Shown one piece after another: positions 45,201 to 54,985 of a DNA stretch of 64,000 bases. The stretch spans positions 91,266,615-91,330,614 of the forward strand of contig OX388346.1 of assembly GCA_947579665.1 (NCBI GenBank). Direction: 5' to 3'. The position numbers and the translations under genes are program-made. Under the pieces are notes generated by a model. The model ran no database searches and had not been told where the DNA came from. It was given only the letters and a program-made list of their open reading frames with translations. Source of the DNA: Sympetrum striolatum. Its lineage: Eukaryota; Arthropoda; Insecta; Odonata; Libellulidae. Positions within the stretch are counted from its first letter, which is position 1. Each line of letters starts with the position of its first letter.

Positions 45201-45889
45201 TTATAAGCCTATACTTTCTCTTCTAGGTTATGAAGCCATTGGCCACAGCTTTAAACATTCTGCAGGCCGATAAAAATATGTACCTAGGGTATCTGCTGCC
45301 AACTATTAGATGCCTTGAGCGAGAGCTCTCCAAAATGTCCAAGGACAGTTCTTAGGTGTTTTGTAGGCCATTGGCAAGAAGTCTGTTAGAAGGAATTTCC
45401 AAAAGGTTTTCAACTGTTATGGAAGATGGTACACTTCTAATGGCCGCTGGCCTGATACCTGCCCTTAAGTACTCCTGGCTAGAAGGTACTGAAAAAGATG
45501 CAGCTATTTGTAGGTTGAAGGAGGAAGTGAGAACCAGCTGCTCCAGGCTTCTTCCTCTAGAGACCAATGGGGAGGATACCAGAGATGACAGTGAAGGGAA
45601 TGACGAGAAAACACTCTTCTTCCAAATTGCAAAGGCAGCACAACCTGCCCCAGCTGTTGATGAGGTTGAGGCTTATTTGGGGAATGTGGGGACTGATATT
45701 TCAGTGCTATTGTCATATCCAATTATGAAAGATATGTTTTTAAAATTCAATTGTGGGATACCATCCAGTGCCCCTGTTGAACGGTTGTTTTCTATTAGCA
45801 AGGAGGTTCTTGCACCAAGGAGGGCTAATTTAGGAGATGAGGCATTTGAAATGCAACTATTTTGTAAAGTAAATGGAAAAATAAAATGA
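42250..45889 (+). pseudogene. hAT transposase (Ac-like), five exons, one nonsense codon
   Basis: Exons 42,250-42,417, 43,536-44,128, 44,215-44,380, 44,512-44,814 and 45,227-45,889. All introns are GT-AG and all joins are in frame (1,893 nt, 630 aa). Exon 1 plus the start of exon 2 make a BED zinc finger: CKLC ... H-x4-H (HIMRVH). The RNase-H-like core has ITADCWSHF (Asp) and CVTDNGSNFVKAF (Asp), with CAAHTLNLVATK in exon 3. The C-terminal hAT dimerisation domain shows IPSSAPVERLFSISKEVL and PRRANL. A TAG at 45,353-45,355 interrupts the otherwise open exon 5 and would remove the dimerisation domain. The gypsy insertion lies upstream of exon 1 and leaves the coding exons untouched. Confidence 0.9.
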
Positions 45890-46484
45890 AAAACCAAATG
45901 AAATGTTAGTTACTTCATTTTGTATTATTATTTATCCATATTTCCTAAAGTAATCACCGCATGAAAACTTAGTTCTTAATTTTTGTTGTCCATCATGTAA
46001 TTTTAATCTCAGTATGCAAACGTCATATTTATATGGTTATTTACTTTTTGATATCCCTTTGTCTTAATTTTTTCGGGTTTTATCCTGGTTGTATGGTGTC
46101 TTCGCCAGAGTTAATACCGTTTGAAAGAGTGTATTATTGATTTATGGGTTGGAAGATACTTTCTTTTGTATGTTTGCAGCATTTAAGCATTTGGCCTAAT
46201 TTTGGTCACAATATTGAATGTTTGTACTACATACGTCAATCGTAATTAATCTTAAAAGGCTAAGTTATTCCAAATGTGTACATCCCTACATATAATCAAT
46301 TTGTATACTAACTATGGTTAAAACTGCAATCGCAAGGTAACTTATGTGATAAATGTGGACAATTACCTCAGATTTCATTAGGTTATCCACTGTAACTGTT
46401 CTACTGCCTCAGGAAATAATAGTTAAAACTCCAATAGATCCTAAATAAATCTCATTGCTGGTTTTCAGGTTTTACGAAAAGTAA
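45890..46484. other. hAT 3' untranslated and flanking region
   Basis: About 600 bp of AT-rich sequence between the transposase stop and the subterminal repeats; no further gene seen. Confidence 0.55.
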
Positions 46485-46600
46485 CTGTAACTATACTTGT
46501 AACTGTAACTAGTTACTCTTAAAAATTGTAACTATTGCTTGTAACTGATTACAAATTTTAAGAAGTAACTGTAACTGAGCCGAGATACTTTTCTTCGGTA
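46485..46600. repeat. hAT 3' subterminal GTAACT repeats
   Basis: GTAACTGTAACTA, GTAACTAGTTAC and related words recur to about 46,580, mirroring the 5' subterminal region at 29,575-29,700. They are probably transposase-binding repeats. Confidence 0.7.
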
Positions 46601-46623
46601 CTCTACCCATCTCTGATTATGGT

Positions 46624-46998
46624 GTAGACAATACTAGGAGAGGAGAGTAAATTAGGTGAGATAGAGGTTCAAAGGATGTAATGCAAAACAGAATGAGTGT
46701 AATTTGAATTTAATAATGTAACTATATCTATTCATGCAGAGATTGATATATCATGCCAAGTTTTCAATGAAATAGTATTTCTGGTTTAACATAATGTTTA
46801 AATAACTGAGTCTTTTGATTTATTCTTCAGAAACAAGAGTAGACATATTCTCCATGATGAAATATAGGAATATGCTGAAGACAATATTTGGAGAGTAGAA
46901 TAAATTAGGAGAGATAGAGGTTCAAAGGAGGGAATGCAGTACAGAATGAGTATAATTTGTATTTATTCTCATAATAATATCTATTCATGTATTGATTA
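46624..46998 (+). repeat. ~250 bp satellite, block 3
   Basis: About 1.5 monomers of the second sequence type (GATTTATTCTTCAGAAACAAGAG), continuing in phase from 29,557 after the hAT element and its duplication. Bounded on the right by the next hAT insertion. Confidence 0.9.
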
Positions 46999-47279
46999 AT
47001 ATATATCCGTGGTTCCCAAACTTATTTGGCCTCTCGCCCGCTTTCCAGAAAAAATATTTCTCAGTGCCCCCCCTGGAATTAATTGTTTTATTTTAATAGT
47101 AATTAAACAAAAATATATGTGTATTAAATTTTCTACATTTTTCGTAAAATATAGTTAAGAAATGTGTAAATTAGAAACATTGAAATTTGAAATTCTGATA
47201 CTATGTTTTGAACTCTGAATAGAAAGTTATTTTCATAAAACCTGAACACATTCTTAATGAGAAGGATGAATCTGGTATG

Positions 47280-48900
47280 CTGCTACCAATTTGGTAATAC
47301 TTGGCTCAATTATCGTCAGCAGTAATCTTAAATCACCGTGATTGACTATTTGTAATCTGTTTCTTTATTTGATAATAAATTGGTTACCACACAAAATCCA
47401 CGTTTCACTAAATATGGCAAAGGAAATGCAATTAAGAACTTTTAATTACAGCCCATATTCCAGGATATGCCGTAGGGATCTCCTTTTGCAGCTAAACTTG
47501 TTGGTAGCCGCTCTTAAATTTAAATTTTAACTCAATATTTGTGGTTACTTTCAACAGTTCTTCTTGTAACTGTGGAGATTCTTCTGTGTTTGCACTTGAA
47601 AAAGGTTCCAAAATCCAATCAGGTATGTTCAATTTCAAAACATCATCAAATCGTTGATTAAAATCTTAATAGAGAGCATCCAAGTGCTCACAATATGTCA
47701 TCATTTCTTTTTCTGCACCTGATAAATTTGGGAACTGGCTGAGTTCCCCTCATCCAAACTTTCTTTTGTACAGAAGAAGTTTAGTCACAAATGCAGAAAT
47801 AGCAGATTTTGTTTTTATTAAATTCTGTCAACACCTTGAAGCTGAAGATTACTTTCATTAAATTTTTGAAACAAGTTGGTCAAGTTAGCGATGTCACTTT
47901 TGGATTGAATTAAATTGGATCATAAAGCATCATGTTTATCTATCAAGAACTCAAGCACTGAGTTAAACTGCTTATAAAACCTATCTAATAGGTACCCTTT
48001 GACAACCAACGAACTTCTGTATGAAGCAGCAAACGATTAAATTCTTCATCGTTTTCAATACAAAGCTGTCTAAATAATCTGTCAATCAATGATTTGCTTC
48101 TGATTGCGTTGATAGCTTTAATTGCAGATAATAATGAATTATGTAGGCATGCAATTAAATTTTTGGCAAATAGATGTTGACGATGGATTATACAGCATAC
48201 TGTGAATGCATTCGGTACCTCCTTTTTTTAAATATGCATGAAAACCCCTGTTGTGCCCTGCCATCGCTGGAGTACCATCTGTGGCTACTGATAAGACTCA
48301 GAGGTTTTTCTTTTTCTTTAAACCATCCATTGCTTGAAATATTGATTCTCCTTTAGTATCAGTTTGCAAATATTTAGCAAATAATAATTCATGGCAAGTT
48401 TGTTCTTTCTTCGTGAACCTTGCGTATGCTAAATGTAAAGCTTCATTTCCTAACAAAGTTCACTCATCGAGTTGAATAGAAAAATAAGATGTTATTAAAT
48501 AGCCACACTATGAATCTTCGACATCTTTAGCCATTTCAATAATTTTTCTTTGCACTGTATTATTGCTCAACTAAATTTTCTTGATATTATCAGATGCTAG
48601 CTTGTGTAGCACAGTACGTATTACTTCACTTATAGCTGGTATAATTTTTTCTTTACCAATAGTATGGAGTTTTCCCGGTTTGGCAATCATTAACGAAATA
48701 TTGTGAGAATCAAGCAAGTCATCACCATCTTGTGTGGTTGCAGTTGATAAGAGTTTTGCCAATGCCAGTTGCTTGATAATTTTTCCTTTTAGTGTTCGAA
48801 AATAAGATAAATCCTTATGTTTTATCACAAAGAATTTTAGTCCAATGTTCTTGTAGTCTGGAAGGCTTCATACCTTCATTTGATAAAAATTTTTGGAAAA
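47280..48900 (-). pseudogene. hAT transposase, SCAND3/ZBED-like, multiple stops
   Basis: Read on the minus strand, the domains are in order. GMKPSRLQEH (about 48,870) is the zinc-finger end. HKDLSYFRTLK and ISLMIAKPGKLHTIGKE lie in the open piece 48,828-48,571. Then come ATDGTPAMAGHNRGFHA and CCIIHRQHLFAKNL (about 48,290-48,160), and LLHTEVRWLSKG (about 48,030). C-terminal pieces such as FPNLSGAEKEMM and NIPDWILEPF extend to about 47,530. At least five stops and several frameshifts are present. The match to this hAT branch is strong by motif wording. Confidence 0.8.
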
Positions 48901-49439
48901 TCTGGAAAATTGGTAATGTATTGTTTACAGGCGACTCAATAAAGCCACATTTAAAATATTTGATATTATATCATCTTAATTTTTATGTCGTTGATCCATT
49001 ATTATCTGTTAATGCTAATTTCAGATACGGTATGCTTTTCCGGATTTCCACCCCTCTGTACGGACAGATTTTTGATGCAATGCTTAAATCCTGTCCCACG
49101 AACGGTGAATTACCAATTTTATATCACGTTGCATCTCAAGTTCTATCGCTCAGAATTTAATGAATTTTTTGTCTGACTTCCTCTATTATTCTACTCTACA
49201 ATAATGTCTAAAGATAATTTATTTATACATTTCAACGTTTATATTAGAATATTTGTTTTGCATTGTCTTAAATTTTATGGGATTGAACATGAAAAAGTGA
49301 GCATGCTGTAATTGTTTTCGATATCAGTCTTACATAAGTACATGCTGCAAATGAAATAAAGAATAATGTTTGAATTTTTAATTTCTTAAAGTTTCGTAAT
49401 GATAGCTATCGTAGTTTTCCCGAAATGGGATGATAAGTG

Positions 49440-49985
49440 AATGGAAAATGTCGGGCGCTCACTGTGTAAGTCCACGCGGAAAAGGTTATTTTGCTGCATT
49501 TCCATATCTGACAAGGAACTGTGGTTTTCAATAGTAAAGCCCTGGTCACAGTAGGCTGTTTAACAGCTGCTACTTAGTGTAAGCTGGTGGTAGCAACAGC
49601 AAGCAGCGGCTGGTTTTGTGGTCATGCTTGGCTGGCACTAGCTGCCAGTACCAGTGGCTAGTTCGCAGGAATATGTCGTCTGTGGGTCGAAAGAAAATTC
49701 CGTAAGTGGCTATTAAGAATTGGAGTGAGTGAGCTTTGTTCGGATATGCTAGAACGGAAGGAGAGGTGGTGGTTGGTTTGGCCATTGCTACAACGAAGAG
49801 AAGAATTGGGAGTATTTTCAATGCTTCTAGAACTTAAAGACGAGGATCCAGAAACATACAGAAAGGTGTGACGAATGTCGGCCAAGGAATTTGAAGAGTT
49901 GTGTGAACTAATAACACCTCTAAATAAAAGACAAGATACCATCATCAGACTGTCTGTTCGTCCAGTACTTTGTTCAAAGAAAACA
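49440..49985 (+). pseudogene. PIF/Harbinger transposase N-terminal fragment
   Basis: Plus-strand reading gives RRELGVFSMLLELKDEDPE, then TYRKV, a stop, and RMSAKEFEELCELITPLNKR with QDTIIR. This is the usual first part of Harbinger transposases. The helix-turn-helix and DDE parts are missing. The left part (AGCCCTGGTCACAGTAGGCTG at about 49,538) may be its terminus. It sits inside the second hAT element; boundaries are approximate. Confidence 0.6.
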
Positions 49986-50172
49986 TAAGCTTTTTAACCG
50001 AACACATAAATCAATTTTTCTAAATCTTCTTTACTTTCTTTTATGCTTTCACCCACCCCTTACGTCTATTCATTGCCCCCAAAAGGTACCTCTGGCCATC
50101 ACCGCCCCCCTGGATCGCTGCAGCGCCCACCAGGGGGTATTAGCACCCACTTTGGGAATCACTGATATATAT

Positions 50173-51400
50173 CGAGGCAATTTTTCAATGAAATAGTATT
50201 TCTGTTTTCAAGAAAATGTTTAACTAACTGAAATTTTTGATTAATCTTTAGAAACAAAAATAGACATATTCTCCATGCTGGAAGATAAGCTTATGCTGAA
50301 GACAATACTAGGAGAGTAGAGTAAATTAGGTGAGATAGAAGGTCAATGGATGGAATGCAAAACAAAATGAGTATAATTTGAATTTATTCTTATAACTATA
50401 TCTATTCATGCATAGATTGATATATCCTGCCAATTTTTCAATGAAATAGTATTTCTGTTTAAACATTATGTTTAAATAACTGAGTCTCTTTATTTATTCT
50501 TCAGAAACAAGAGTAGACATATACTTCATTATGATAGATAAGAATATGCTAAAGAAAATACTAGGACAGCAGAGTAAATAAGGAGAAACAGAGGGTCAAA
50601 GGATGGAATGCAAAACAGAGTAAGTTTAATTTGAATTTATTCTTATAACTATATCAATTCATGCATAGATTGGTATATCATGGCAATTTTTCAATCAAAT
50701 TGTTTTTCTGTTTTCAAAATATTGTTTAACTAACTGAGTTTTTTGCTTATTCATTAGAAAAAAGAATAGACGTATTCTCCATGATGGAAGATAAGAGTAT
50801 GAAGAAGACAATACTAGAAGAGAAGAGTAAATTAGATGAGATAGAGGGTCAAAGGAGGGAATGCAAAATATAATGAGTACAATTTGAATTTAATAAGATA
50901 ACTATATCTATTCATGCATAGATTGGTATATGGTGCCAATTTTTCAATGAAATACTTTTTCTGATTTAAGATAATGTTTAAATAACTGAGTCTTTTCATT
51001 TATTCCTCAGGAACAAGAGTAGACATATTCTCCATGATGAAGGATAAGAATATGTTGAAGAAAGTACTAGGAGAGCAGAGTAAATTAGGTGAGACAGAGG
51101 GTCAAAGGATGGAATGCAAAACAGATTGAGTATAATTTGAATTTAATTATATAACTATATCTATTCATGCATACATTGATATATCGAGCCTATTTTTAAA
51201 TTAAAAAATATTTCTGTTTTCAAGATAATGTTTGCATAACTGAGCCTTTTGATTTATTCTTCAGAAACAAGAGTAGACATATCATTTATGATGAAAGTTA
51301 AGAATATGCTGAAGAAAGTACTAGGAGAGCTGAGTAAATTAGGTGAGGGTCAAAGGATGGAATTCAAAACAGATTGAGTATAATTTGAGTTTAATAATAT
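50173..51400 (+). repeat. ~250 bp satellite, block 4
   Basis: About five monomers, all of the second sequence type, in phase with block 3. The last one is shortened (about 51,340-51,400). The array ends at the outer end of a fold-back arm near 51,403, so the junction is satellite against arm. Confidence 0.9.
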
Positions 51401-51402
51401 CT

Positions 51403-52016
51403 ATTATATGTAGACGCTTTTCCGGATATACCTATATATACATTCATTCATAGCAGGTCAAAATTCTAACCATGTTCCACTAGTGCCACCGACTTTAAAT
51501 TTTTACGACGTTATGGCCATGATGTGTAACTTCTAGAAATAATCCCACTTTGAACCTCGGTGTCATGGGTTCGATTCCAGAAGGCCCCAAAGTCACGATT
51601 TTCTCCATAAGAATTCATGGTGGGGATTTTCAAAAATTTATTTATGGCACTTTCCGGAAAAGTAGAGAGTTGAAACTGAAGGGATCCCTAGAAGCTATGC
51701 ATATCCAACAAAAATCAAAAAGACATCTTCAAATATTGTGCATGGTTTGATGGTAGGTGGCATGGAAACTTGAAATTCGGCATGGGGTTAGATATCATAA
51801 ATATATATCATGATTGAATTTACATTTTCGGTGATGGTCCTTGGTTCGATCCCAGAGGGCCATTTGTATTCCTCAATGCATTTCTTATGGAGATAACGGA
51901 AACAGATTTTAGGTACTTCCCGGCATGATATCCAGTTCAAACTTTGCATAAAATAAGATCAAGTCCTTAAAAATCAAACTGAGCATTCACAGCTACCAAT
52001 GCGTCCTGGGTTAAAT
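51403..52016 (+). repeat. Truncated fold-back arm
   Basis: Same family and orientation as A2. It starts TATTATATGTAGACGC, has TGTCATGGGTTCGATTCC at about 51,561 (exact B-box consensus at 51,568-51,578), a decayed motif at 51,744, GGTTCGATCCC at 51,843 and the start of another at 52,009. The 99 bp gap between the second and third motifs, against ~170 elsewhere, shows a ~70 bp internal deletion. The inner half of the arm is missing. Confidence 0.8.
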
Positions 52017-52440
52017 GAAATATGCTCTCTTCTTCTTCAGATTGTATCACTGCTGTTCATGTCACAAACTGCACTAGTCTGTTGATGGTTATGTATCTCT
52101 CTAAGTTAGATTTAAATAATTCTTTGCAGATATCTTGGAAGCAATTGGCTATATCTTAAAGCAAAATCCAGTCAGGTTTAAGTTAAGAGAAAATTTTCAA
52201 TATCATACATGACTAGTCACCATATACAGTAACCTTTGAATCCAGTATGTCTTTCAGAGTCACATTTCATGTTGGGAGAGTTGCTTACTCACAGTCAACC
52301 CCTCTGAATTTAACTAATGCACATATTAATCTTTCACTATATTGCTTATTCTATCTTGAGTAATTATATGAATTTGTGATCCTTTCATCTCAACTAAATA
52401 CTCTAAATTCTTAGCTAAATTTCCTAAGAACAGCCTACTG
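52017..52440. other. AT-rich spacer, no gene recognised
   Basis: About 420 bp between the truncated arm and the minisatellite. Nothing recognised. Confidence 0.5.
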
Positions 52441-52851
52441 AAATGCCACTGAACATATTCAAGTTGGTTACCTAAAGTCCATTATTTCTATTGATAAAAA
52501 TGACTAAGATCAGTTGAAAACCAGAGTATGGCACATCCCTGCTGGAGTGCTGCCTCACGTAGGTCCTCCCTAACTGGGATCCTCCCACCCTGGGACCCTC
52601 CCACATTGGTTTACATCGCTGGGGTTATCCTTCGCTGTAGTCCTTTAGCGCTGGGAACCACCCTTGCTGGGATTCTCCGTAGCTGGGGTCCTCCATCACT
52701 GGAATGCTTCCTTGCTAGGACCCTCTATCACCGGGGTCCTCCATCGCCGGGGTCCTCAATCACCGGGGTCCTCCCTCACCGTGGTCCCCCTCGCTTGGTC
52801 CAGTAGCTGCCCCTCGTCGGTGTCCTCCCACGCTGTTTTTTCCTTGTTAGG
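52440..52851 (+). repeat. 16 bp GC-rich minisatellite, block M1 (C-rich strand up)
   Basis: Units of the type GGGACCCTCCCTCGCT and GGGGTCCTCCCTCGCT (16 bp) fill about 52,530-52,800. A non-repeat leader (52,440-52,527) and a non-repeat end (CTTGGTCCAGTAGCTGCCCC to CTTGTTAG, 52,794-52,851) flank it. The leader is repeated in inverted form at 53,712-53,800 and the end is repeated directly at 56,272-56,328, so the block is a copy of a larger element. Confidence 0.85.
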
Positions 52852-52859
52852 TATCACCA

Positions 52860-53800
52860 CATGAGGAACCCCAGCAAGGGAGGGTCCCAGCAATGGAGGA
52901 CCCCGGTGAGGGAGTCTCCCAGCGATGACCCCAGCGAGGAAGGACCCCAGCGTTGAAGGACCCTAGCAAGGGAGGGTCCCAGCAAGGGAGGGTCCCAGCG
53001 AGGGAGGGTCCCAGCGAGGGAGGACTCAAGCGAGGGAGGGTGACGATGGGGGAGGACCCCAATGGTGGAAGACCCCAACTAGAGAGAACCCCAGGAAGGG
53101 GGGACCCAAGCGAGAAGGGGCCCAGCGAGGGAGGACCCCCGTGAGGAAGGGTCCCAGCAAGGGAGTACCACAGCGGGAGAGGGTAGGAGCGAGGGAGGAC
53201 ACCGGCAAGGGAGAGTCCCAGCAAGGGAGGACCCGGCGACGGAGGGTCCCAGTGAGGGAGTACTCCAGTGAGGGAGGGTCCCAACGAGGGAGGACCCCAG
53301 CGAGGGAGAACCATGGCGATAAAGGATCCTAGTGAGGGAGGATCCCATTGAGGGAGGACCATGGTGAGGGAAGACCCAAGCGAGGGAGGATCCCTGCGAG
53401 GGAGGACCCCGACTAGGGAGGACCCCGTCGAGGCAAGACCCCGGCGATGGAGGACCCCGGCGATGGAGGACCCCAGCGATGGAGGACCCCGGCAATGAAG
53501 GACCCTGGCGATAGAGGGTCCTAGCAAGGGAGCATTCCAGTGATGGAGGACCCCAGCTACGGAGAATCCCAGCAAGGGTGGTTCCCAGCGCTAAAGGACT
53601 ACAGCGAAGGATAACTCCGGCGATGTAAACCAACGTGGGAGGGTCCCAGGGAGGGAGGATCCCAGTTAGGGAGGACCTACGTGAGGCAGCACTCCAGCAG
53701 GGATGTGCCATACTCTGGTTTTCAACTGATCTTAGTCATTTTTATCAAAAGAAATAATGGACCTAAGGTTATCAGCTTGAATATGTTCAGTGGAGGACCA
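52860..53800 (-). repeat. 16 bp minisatellite, block M2 (G-rich strand up)
   Basis: The same 16 bp unit inverted (AGCGAGGGAGGACCCC). 53,430-53,800 is an inverted copy of 52,440-52,800 including the leader. 52,860-53,100 is an inverted copy of about 54,995-55,205, with matching irregular units (for example the CCCCAACTAGAGAGAACCCC segment). Confidence 0.85.
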
Positions 53801-54387
53801 TAGCGAGCTAGGACCCACGAGGGAGGACCCACGAGGGATAACCTAAGCGGGGGAGGACCCCAGCGAGAGAGGGTCCCAGCAAGGGAGAATCCCAGTGGGA
53901 AAGGGTAAGAGCCAGGGAGGGTCCAGGCGAGGGAAGGCCCCAGCAAGGGAGTGTGCCAGCGAGGGAGGACCCCGGCAAAGGAGGGTACCAGCGAGGTAGT
54001 ACTCCAGCGAGGGAGGGTCAAAGAGAGGGAGGGTCCCAGCAATGCACGACCCCAGCGAGAGATGGTCCCAGCGAGGGAGGACCCCAGCATGAAGGGGCCC
54101 AGCAATGGAGGACCCCGGCGAAGGAATGTACCAGCGAGGGAGGGTCCCAGCAATGCAAGACCCCAGAAAGGGAGGGGCACAGCGAGGGAGGACCCCGGCG
54201 ACGGAGAGTCCCAGTGAGGGAGGACCCCGGCGACGGAGGATAGCAGCGAAGTAGTACTCCAGCGAGGGAGGGTCCCAGCAATTCAAGACCCCAGCAAGGG
54301 AGGGTTTCAGCGAGGAAGGACCCCAGATAGAAGGGCCCAGCGAGGGAGGAACCCGGCGAGGGAGAGTCCTAGCAAGGGATGGTCCCA
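53801..54387 (-). repeat. 16 bp minisatellite, block M3 (G-rich strand up)
   Basis: About 36 units of AGCGAGGGAGGACCCC-type variants, interrupted at the right by a putative solo LTR at 54,392. It has long open frames on both strands only because a 16 bp unit rarely contains stops. Confidence 0.85.
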
Positions 54388-54391
54388 GCAA

Positions 54392-54697
54392 TGTAGGACC
54401 ACTTTGGGAAGTGGGTTGCGCGTAAATAAACGTTTTCTAAAAGAGACACACTAGTACTGCGTTGCGACGAAAGAATATGCCTTTTATTAAACTGGCTTTG
54501 AATATACAGGACAAGATGGTGCGTGCGGCCATAAAGGTTACAAACTGAGAGAATTTTCAATGCTATCTAGGCGGAGGCCACGATAGGAGTGAGAGCATCT
54601 CCAGCGCGTTGGGCACGGAGCTCTCCGAAAACAAATGCCCATCGTCGGCCGCTACAAAATGGCGCTGGGCGCAGGCTGTCTGCACCGGTCGCCACCA
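54392..54697 (-). mobile_element. Putative solo LTR within the minisatellite
   Basis: A 306 bp non-repeat block beginning TGTAGGACC and ending GCCACCA (TG...CA), flanked by GCAA on both sides (54,388-54,391 and 54,698-54,701). Removing it restores a regular minisatellite unit (CCCAGCAAGGGAGGG). On the minus strand it has AATAAA (within TTTAATAAAAGGC, about 54,480), as expected of an LTR polyadenylation signal. No partner LTR or internal region is present. GCAA is common in this minisatellite, so the duplication is weak evidence alone. Confidence 0.55.
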
Positions 54698-54985
54698 GCA
54701 AGGGAGGGTAAGAGCTATGTTGTACTAGCGAGGGAGGGTCCCAGCGACGGAGCACCCCGGCGAGGGAAGGTCACAGCGAGGGAGGATATCAGCAAGGGAG
54801 GGTGCCAGCGAGGGAGGACCCCGGCGACGGAGGGTCCCAGCGACGAAGGACCCAAGCATGTGAGGACCCAAGTGAGGGAGGGTCCAAGAGAGGGAGGCTC
54901 CCAGCATGGAAGGACCTCAGCGAGAAGGGGCTCAGCGAGGGAGGACCCCGGCGGAGGAGAGTCCCAGCGAGGGAGGACCCCAGCG
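54698..54985 (-). repeat. 16 bp minisatellite, block M4 (G-rich strand up)
   Basis: Continuation of M3 after the solo LTR, ending at the orientation switch near 54,985, where AGCGAGGGTCCTCCC joins the two orientations. Confidence 0.85.

Larger units (their letters stand above)
29566..46615 (+). mobile_element. Ac-like hAT transposon, split by a nested gypsy element
   Basis: Left end CAGAGATTGGGAG (29,566) and right end ...CTACCCATCTCTG (46,615) are inverted repeats. Both are flanked by the 8 bp duplication ATTATGGT (29,558-29,565 and 46,616-46,623), the hallmark of hAT insertion, and it sits inside a satellite monomer. Both subterminal regions (29,575-29,700 and 46,485-46,590) are rich in GTAAC/GTTAC repeats, likely transposase-binding sites. 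Without the 12.2 kb gypsy insert the element is about 4.8 kb, with a five-exon transposase gene on the plus strand that carries one nonsense codon. Confidence 0.93.
47007..50164 (-). mobile_element. Second hAT transposon, SCAND3/ZBED-like, decayed
   Basis: Left end CCGTGGTTCCCAAACTT and right end (reverse complement CAGTGATTCCCAAAGTGG) match the CAGTGGTTCCCAAAC type of hAT terminus with a few differences. They are flanked by the perfect 8 bp duplication ATATATAT (46,999-47,006 and 50,165-50,172). It lies in a satellite monomer at GATATATATCG. The minus strand carries a broken transposase of the kind domesticated as SCAND3/ZBED/FAM200 in vertebrates. A Harbinger fragment is embedded near the right side. 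Confidence 0.88.
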
